The translations under genes were made by a program, and so were the position numbers. A DNA stretch of 64,000 bases from Atrina japonica (lineage: Eukaryota; Mollusca; Bivalvia; Pterioida; Pinnidae): assembly GCA_030159075.1 (NCBI GenBank), contig BROG01000561.1, positions 432,395 to 496,394 of the forward strand, written 5' to 3'. This document shows, one piece after another, positions 58,706-64,000 of this stretch. The notes beneath the pieces are model-generated. The model saw only the letters and a list, made by a program, of their open reading frames with translations. It had not been told where the DNA came from and searched no databases. Positions within the stretch are counted from its first letter, which is position 1. The number at the start of each line of letters is the position of its first letter.

Positions 58706-58839
58706 CTATTGACCTATGACCTGGCATAACCTGAATATTCATAATACGAATTTAAATAAATTAAGAGTGTCTGGTCCTTCACATCAAGGGGAATAATCAT
58801 AAGACAGAAAGTCTGCATTGAAAAAAAGAGAACAAAGAC

Positions 58840-58918
58840 CTTGCTTTTCTTGTCTCTCTAACAGGAAGCTTAAAAATTCTTTTATCAGGTGCCCGATCGT
58901 GAGATGACATTTCGGAAA
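58840..58918 (-). CDS. Gene 1, internal exon
   Basis: Minus strand: acceptor TTCATGACATACAGACAG, 79 bp, donor GCAAG|GTCTTT (GTCTTT is weak). Two bases complete a Phe codon, then 25 codons: SEMSSHDRAPDKRIFKLPVR then ETRKA, then AG, which the next exon's C completes as Ser. A donor inside the exon (CTTCCT|GTTAGA) could pair with the alternative acceptor of the next exon. Basic and hydrophilic. Intron to the next exon is only 134 bp. Confidence 0.45.
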
Positions 58919-59389
58919 CTGTCTGTATGTCATGAACAATATCCTTTTTTCTACGTCCTATTTTTCAAGTTAGTGGCAACATGTTAAATATATCAGAGAG
59001 ACTAGAAACCCAGAAATAGGAAATTAAATTTGTATCTGTTAAAGAATAGGACAAGATATGATCATCTATGGATATGTAAATATATCGCGTATCATTTCAT
59101 AAGTGTGTGTGTGTGCGTCTAGGTTATGCCTTGTTAAAGCATTAGAGTGAGAAAAACATAAGTCAGTGACCTTCATTGTACTCATATAACCAGCAACGAG
59201 CAAAGCCAATAAAATGCAACCTGATAAAAAAAAGGTGAAAAACAGTAAAAAAATAAAAACCAGGTAAAGCAAGAAGACAGGTGACATTGTTTATAAAAAA
59301 CTGTCTTTATCCAAATGAGATACACCAATTCTGATCCAATTCTAAGAGACTGCAATAAACAAAATTTGAACAAATAGGTCATAACATAC

Positions 59390-59453
59390 AGAGTGACGAG
59401 AGACTAAGATGAGATGTGTAACCAGTCATTGACCCTCCTTCATTAGACTTGCT
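59390..59453 (-). CDS. Gene 1, most upstream exon seen, tentative
   Basis: Minus strand: acceptor TTTATAGATTAATACAG, 64 bp, donor TCACTCT|GTATGT. Gives 21 codons (SKSNEGGSMTGYTSHLSLSS and L) plus T; 7 of the 21 residues are Ser, so this would be a flexible linker. Its exit phase matches the next exon. No further exon upstream to 64000 was convincing, so the 5' part of the gene is missing from this annotation. Confidence 0.35.
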
Positions 59454-59609
59454 CTGTATTAATCTATAAATGTCGGTAAGGACTGAATGTTTTCCCGACT
59501 AGTTACTGCGAAAGGGATATACACTATGAGAGCTTTGACAACATCATACAGGTCAAACAGCATGGTCATCCAGATATTGTTACAAACATCTTTGACTGCT
59601 CACACATTT

Positions 59610-60430
59610 GTGTCACCTCTTGACATCAAAATGTAACTATGATTTAAATACAATATTTTTCAGGTCAATTTTTTAAAATATTGAATAATGTTGGATGAGT
59701 AAAGGGATGCATATTCTGTTGTAGACACCAGTTGTATCACATAACACTTAGCTCCATTTTCTTTATATAACAGGGGCCACCTCTTGATATCAAAATGTAA
59801 TCTTGATTTAAACATAATATCTATCAGGTCAATTTTTTTCAATATCAAATAATATTGAATGCGTAATGAGAAGGATATTATATTGTAGACCACAGGTGGA
59901 TCTACAGTACCTGACCATAAGTGAGTCATAAAAATTAATTTAACTATATAATATTAGTAAATTTGTGTTTTTTCCAATAACTCTTCTAGAATTTGTAAAT
60001 TATCCAATTTTAACAAAATTTATTCCACAGAAAGTCAAGATAATTGGTACTCATTTAGTAGAAATTCATGCAATCTTTTTATTATTTCAGGAGACAAGAG
60101 AGAAAAATTCTGGCGAGGTCATTTATATGTTTATGACAAAGATGATGAATGTGACATAATTCATAAACTTAAAAATAAATCCATTGATACCTAAGTAATC
60201 TATGGATGTTAACTAACAACAATATCATCAAAATCAGACCCAGACTCCCAAGGTTAAACATGCTATATTTCTTCAATTTTGGATGTCTACAAAATTCAGT
60301 GGACAAAATCAAACAAAAGCAGAATTACTTAGGTTATATAGTTAAATCATTTTTTATGACTCACTTATGGCCAGATTCTGTAGGTGTTTTGTGCACATAA
60401 CATTTAGCTCCATTTTCTTTTTATATATGG
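59610..60430 (+). repeat. ~165-bp tandem duplication interrupted by an inverted-repeat insertion
   Basis: CACCTCTTGACATCAAAATG (59615) and CACCTCTTGATATCAAAATG (59779) begin two ~165-bp copies, each followed by AGGTCAATTTTTT and a TTGTAGAC end. The second copy is split: its continuation 'acataacatttagctccatt' resumes at ~60398. Between lies 59905-60383, whose ends ('accataagtgagtcataaaa' and its complement 'tttttatgactcacttatgg') are inverted repeats of ~50 bp. Confidence 0.6.
59905..60383. mobile_element. ~480-bp inverted-repeat element inserted in a tandem copy
   Basis: Arms: CTACAGTACCTGACCATAAG, GAGTCATAAAAATTAATTTA on the left; on the right the complement reads CTACAGAATCTGGCCATAAG, GAGTCATAAAAAATGATTTA. 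The interior has TTTTTATTATTTCAG followed by a 33-codon plus frame (RGHLYVYDKDDECDIIHKLK inside) ending in TAA, maybe a coding remnant, maybe chance. Confidence 0.5.
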
Positions 60431-60717
60431 GTATGGATATCAAACTACAAATAATGACTTTTCCCTGTTACTTTTATTCCTAAACAAACAGAGCACAGTA
60501 TAAAGACCACCCAGAGCCTATTATGTTGAAACATCCCAATGAAAATCAGAATTGCCTATGGACTAGTACCTGTTTCTTGTCACTTTGGTTTCAAAATCTT
60601 GACTCGATATGAACTATGTTCCTAAAGAAGTATATTCCCTCATAATTTTGATATATTTATTTATAAAAAAGTATGTTGAAATCGACTATCAGTAATGATA
60701 TTATGTAGATGAATTGT

Positions 60718-60909
60718 TTACTGGCACGCTGTTCTCTGTTCAGTATCTGTCGGTTTCACGTGAAGTGGGTGTGTCAGTTTACTAATAAAGTGTACAAAAC
60801 AGATTTTTTCTATACAATACCATTCAAAATCTTTTAATTCCTTGTGATCTACTTCAAACCAATTTTTGGTTTTAGCTATCGGTATATAATATTCAAGTGT
60901 TACAGTCAA
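60718..60909 (-). CDS. Candidate open frame, unrecognised, possibly a terminal exon
   Basis: 63 codons on minus; the first few overlap a MITE (60901-61049). The rest looks protein-like (NWFEVDHKELKDFEWYCIEK, later KLTHPLHVKPTDTEQ) and ends TAA, with AATAAA ~65 bp further on. A start inside a MITE makes an ordinary Met start unlikely, so if real it would be spliced in, e.g. at CCGATAG. It lies on the gene 1 strand, upstream of its visible exons. Confidence 0.2.
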   Translation of the reverse strand: MTVTLEYYIPIAKTKNWFEVDHKELKDFEWYCIEKICFVHFISKLTHPLHVKPTDTEQRTACQ

Positions 60910-61049
60910 ACCTGTCTTTTGACATCATATTCTGAAAACCACTTGGTCAAATAATTCATTTGATAAAACCTCTTTTGAGAGGTCAACTGTCTTGAAAGAT
61001 CACATTTCAGTTGCAGATAGGATGGTCACTCAAGACAGGTTCCACTGTA
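60901..61049. mobile_element. MITE family A copy
   Basis: TACAGTCAAACCTGTCTTTT at the left, TCAAGACAGGTTCCACTGTA at the right; inner TTTTGAGAGGTCAACTGTCT pairs with AAGATCACATTTCAG-type sequence. Confidence 0.75.
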
Positions 61050-61163
61050 CTGTAGCACTCCAATTTTAAATTACAACCTGTGCTAGGTCAAAAATCTGTT
61101 ATTCAGTGAAGTTGAGATTCTGTAACTCAAATTTAGAACATATAACATAATTTTTCACAGTTT

Positions 61164-62683
61164 TTAGCTCACCTCAACCAAAGGTTGAAATCAGAAAATA
61201 AATTTTTGATGCGTTTTGACGTCTTTTCAGACTTTGTAATTTTCATTCATTTTTGTATGATTTCGCCGATTTTCTCACCTTTTATTCATTATGCTGAATT
61301 CATTTTATGTGTTTTACCTGGGGTTTGGTACATAATGCTTCCTGAAAGAATTTTTATGAAATTTAATTTTTTGAATTTTTTAAGACTAACAAAAATGAAG
61401 AGGGGATTAGGAAGCAAGTGCTCAAGGTCATCTACCTAGTTTTTTCATTTCAGCAAGACTGCCCCAGGGGTGGATCCAAGGTGGGGCAAAAGAGGCCTAA
61501 GGGGTATCCCTCTTGGAAATATTTTCCTCCAGAACCACTGCATGGATTGAAAAACTAATTGTATCTTAGTGATCTACATAATTGTATGATTAAATTTTTT
61601 TAATTTTGTTGAAATCAGAAAATAATTTTTTGATGGGTTTTTAAGTTTTTTTACACATTGTCATTTTCATTCATTTTTGTATGATTTCTTTGATTTTATC
61701 CTGTGTTTTACCTGTGGTTTGATAGATAAATGCTTTCCTAGAAGAGGTTTTTTGAAATTAAATTTCTTAAATTTTTTATGAATTTGTTTAAACTGCAAAA
61801 ATGAAAGGGGAGGGGGGAATTTTTCACCACTGAAGGGATTTTGATGAACTTAATATTAAGCAAGTACTCAAGGTCTTCTACTAATTTTATTCATTTCAGT
61901 CAGATTGCCCCATGGGTGAATCCAAGGTGGGGCAAAAGAGGCCTCAGGGGGTACCTCTCTTTAGAAATCTTCTCCTTGAGAACTTCTACATGGATTGAAA
62001 AAAACTAATTGCATCTGAGTCGACATAGATGTATGATTTAAGTTTGTTAATTTCGTAGAAATCTGAAAATAAATTTTAGATGCGTTTTTTTTTTTCTTTT
62101 TAGACTTTGTAATTTTCATTCATCTTTACATGATTTCTTTAATTTTCTCCCCATTTATTCAATACTATGCAGTCATTTTATAAAATAATTTTTTGATGTT
62201 TTTTGTATGATTTCTTTGATTTTATCCTCATTTATTCATCGTGATGCAATCATTTAATGTGTTTTACATGTAATTAGGTAGATAAATGCTTTCCCGAAAG
62301 AATTTTGCTGAAATTAATTTTTAAAATTTTGAATGGTGGCAGCCAGTTTTAAATGGTGGAAGCTTCTGCAAGTAAACTGACAAACTTGTTCACAAAATCA
62401 GGTTAGGTTCCAGCACATCTCCAACTTGGGCTGATGGACATTGATAAATCAGTGCTTAAGGACATTACACAAATTTGTAGAAGTGTGGAACAGACATTAT
62501 TAATCCACAGTTTTGATTGTCCCTTGTCATGACCTGCAAAATTTCCAGATAACGAACTCTATAATGTTGGACTAAATGAACACCCTTATTCATTATGCTA
62601 CATAGATAAAGCTTTAAACGACTTCTTAATTCTAATAATTGCTCACAATGGTGATGATGACCAACATAAACCATGTGAGCTAA
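61164..62683 (-). mobile_element. 1.5-kb repeat element with ~424-447-bp internal tandem modules
   Basis: Left end TTAGCTCACCTCAACCAAAG and right end ATGTGAGCTAA are inverted; on minus the left end gives CAACCTTTGGTTGAGGTGAG then CTAA, a terminal hairpin as in the 10471-11943 element. Modules starting TTGAAATCAGAAAATAA lie at 61185 and 61609, and a third (AGAAATCTGAAAATAAATTT) at 62056. Each has TTCATTTTTGTATGATTTC, GTGTTTTACCTG and, in two of them, GGTGGATCCAAGGTGGGGCA. A SINE fragment lies inside (62333-62480). The 84-codon frame at 61185-61439 is repeat sequence. Confidence 0.6.
62333..62480 (-). mobile_element. SINE fragment inside the 1.5-kb element
   Basis: GTGGCAGCCAGTTTTAAATG, GCAAGTAAACTGACAAACTT and CAGGTTAGGTTCCAGCACAT match the SINE body at 26793 and 31078. 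Confidence 0.55.
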
Positions 62684-63784
62684 ATCTTCTGAAATAATTC
62701 ATATTATCCTTGTATTATCTCGTTCTCCTAGTCATATTAAAGACATTTTCAAATTAAGCAAACAAAGGATGGCTTTATTTGTGATCGATCGCTGACATCA
62801 ATAACACTATCTGAAGCATCCTTTGTAACTATAATTATTTACCGGTATTACTGCCGTATTGATTGCTTCTATGAGAAATGATATGTTTAGCCGTCTATCA
62901 GTCCAACTGTTATTAGCAACTACCCAATTTTCAATATGCCATTTTCTATTGCTATAGTGCTAAAGTTTTCTCGCTTGATCAATACGAAAATAATTTCGCC
63001 TTATGATTTGTAAACACGAAGAAATGGCAATAATCCATATCACAACAACAATGGGAAGCTGAGGGTTATGGCTCTCCATTTAATTGTTAATTTTTTGGCT
63101 CTTGTCAACTTGAAGGATGAATTGATTTCTGGCGATCGGATGTCTACTAAATCTGTTTGTTGTGTGCATGTACGCGATCCTTCACAAGTTATTAAACACT
63201 TTGTACTGTATTCGATTTAACAGTTATATTATCAGCACCAACACAGTTGAAAAATAAAATATTGTTTTGATTTGACTCTCGATCAGAGCTATTATTACAA
63301 TGATTAACTGGAATACACAATACTTAAGAATGTTAAAAGAGCTCCTTAGAGGAGTGTCAGACAAACTTTGGTCTGATTATGGTTCAAAGGTCACACTTGC
63401 AACATTTAGCTAGTACAACCAAGGCAGTTTATTAACGACAGTTTCAGTTTAAACAAATTTCATCATCTTTGATTGATTAAACACTGAATGTGATTCAATT
63501 ATTTCTTAATCACTTTTTCTTTACAAAATTTGTCATTAGGCCCCTACCATATGCTGTACATAATGTATATTCCATTGATTTTCCCTTGTGATTTTGAGGT
63601 TTATTGTGTATATATGCTGTTTGCACTGTTAGCTATATGTACTTTTTATTGAATTGCCAAATGAACTTAGATTTTACAAAGTGACATCAGCGGGTTTATT
63701 TGTACATACACATTTTCATACTTATACACAGGTATACATACAAAGTGCAAACATGTAAACATGTGTACAAAGATCGATCTATAT
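62684..63784. other. Spacer with scattered CpGs, no gene called
   Basis: 62780-63190 has several CpG words (ATCGATCGC, TTTACCGG, TGGCGATCGG, GTACGCGATC) and could be conserved non-coding or regulatory DNA. A minus segment after GGATGCTTCAG (~62815) is open for 18 codons but lacks a donor. No exon called. Confidence 0.35.
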
Positions 63785-63943
63785 AAAAGGGCACCTGCCT
63801 ATAAAGGCCATTCAAACATAACGTTTGTTAACCTTTTTATAATGAATAAACCTTTTGTAAAGCCACATGTCACCTTTATAAATGCCACCTGTCAACAACA
63901 GCTACTTTTGCCTATTCCCTTGAGTGGCTTGTTTAGCTGTATA
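63785..63943 (-). mobile_element. MITE family B, copy 4, inverted
   Basis: CCTGCCTATAAAGGCCATTC, GTTTGTTAACCTTTTTATAA and ACCTTTATAAATGCCACCTG are complements of the family-B core. Terminal repeats are eroded (right end ...TTTAGCTGTATA). Confidence 0.7.
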
Positions 63944-63944
63944 T

Positions 63945-64000
63945 ACATACATACACTTTCACACAAAACAACATACACACACTTTCACACAAAACAACAC
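63945..64000 (+). repeat. 26-bp A/C-rich tandem, cut by the window edge
   Basis: ATACAYACACTTTCACACAA followed by AACAAC (26 bp) occurs twice and continues past the window. It abuts the family-B MITE. Confidence 0.8.

Noticed and set aside
60541..60640. Minus segment with good acceptor (ATACTTCTTTAG) and donor (AAACAG|GTACTAG)
   Set aside because: All three frames contain a stop inside the would-be exon.

Overview
The window is AT-rich, repeat-dense animal DNA and almost entirely non-coding. A marine mollusc, most likely a bivalve, is my best guess. The reasons are tRNA-headed SINEs resembling the molluscan type, several small inverted-repeat transposon (MITE) families in many copies, frequent ACATGTAC-type words and short exons separated by introns with repeats. 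No bacterial-style genes, operons, CRISPR arrays, rRNA or intact tRNA genes are visible. Nearly all long open frames are artefacts of tandem repeats or of skewed composition.

Two protein-coding loci can be argued for, both on the minus strand. (1) At 56062-59453 five short exons join with matching phases into the last ~129 residues of a protein I do not recognise. The last exon carries the stop, and an AATAAA lies ~440 bp further on (55620-55625). The upstream exons are outside the window or not recognisable. (2) At about 28.3-28.7 kb a CpG-containing segment looks like a promoter and first exon. Its last three bases are ATG followed by a strong GTAAGT donor, and a phase-matching second exon lies at 27834-27935. 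The rest of that gene, to the left, is not resolved. Weaker coding candidates lie at 15449-15514, 25792-25942, 37607-37822, 51850-52037 and 60718-60909.

Layout. 1-2330: A/C-skewed, non-periodic low-complexity sequence. 2.3-8.4 kb: unique sequence, MITE pieces, a 68/49-bp minisatellite and a SINE with a triplicated head. 8410-12357: a ~3.9-kb block bounded by inverted repeats that each carry an RFX-type X-box, with a ~420-bp tandem and a nested 1.5-kb element inside. 12.4-28 kb: intergenic or intronic, with MITEs of families A-G. 28-33 kb: promoter and first exon, SINEs, a palindromic nuclear-receptor element. 33-57 kb: SINE with 12-bp target-site duplication, TTAA-type MITE, and large tandem arrays (17-bp units at 38.4-39.5 kb, AT-rich ~90-bp units at 44.2-45.3 kb, 23-bp units at 46.3-47.0 kb, 45-bp units at 49.1-49.4 kb). 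56-59.5 kb: 3' end of gene 1. 59.6-64 kb: an interrupted tandem duplication, a 1.5-kb repeat-bearing element, MITEs and the start of another A/C-rich tandem at the window edge.

Family letters used here: A, TIR CAGTGGAACCTGTCTTGAGA; B, TIR TACAGTCAAACTTGTCTATA; C, TIR ACAGTAAAACCTGC; D, TIR TACAGTTCACCTC; E, TTAA-type with TIR TTAAAGGGCATTAGC; F, TIR TATAGGTCTACCAAGGTAAA; G, ~90-bp palindromic element with end TTTAACCCATTCATCCCTAA. H and I are dispersed repeats without visible termini. All names are local to this annotation.
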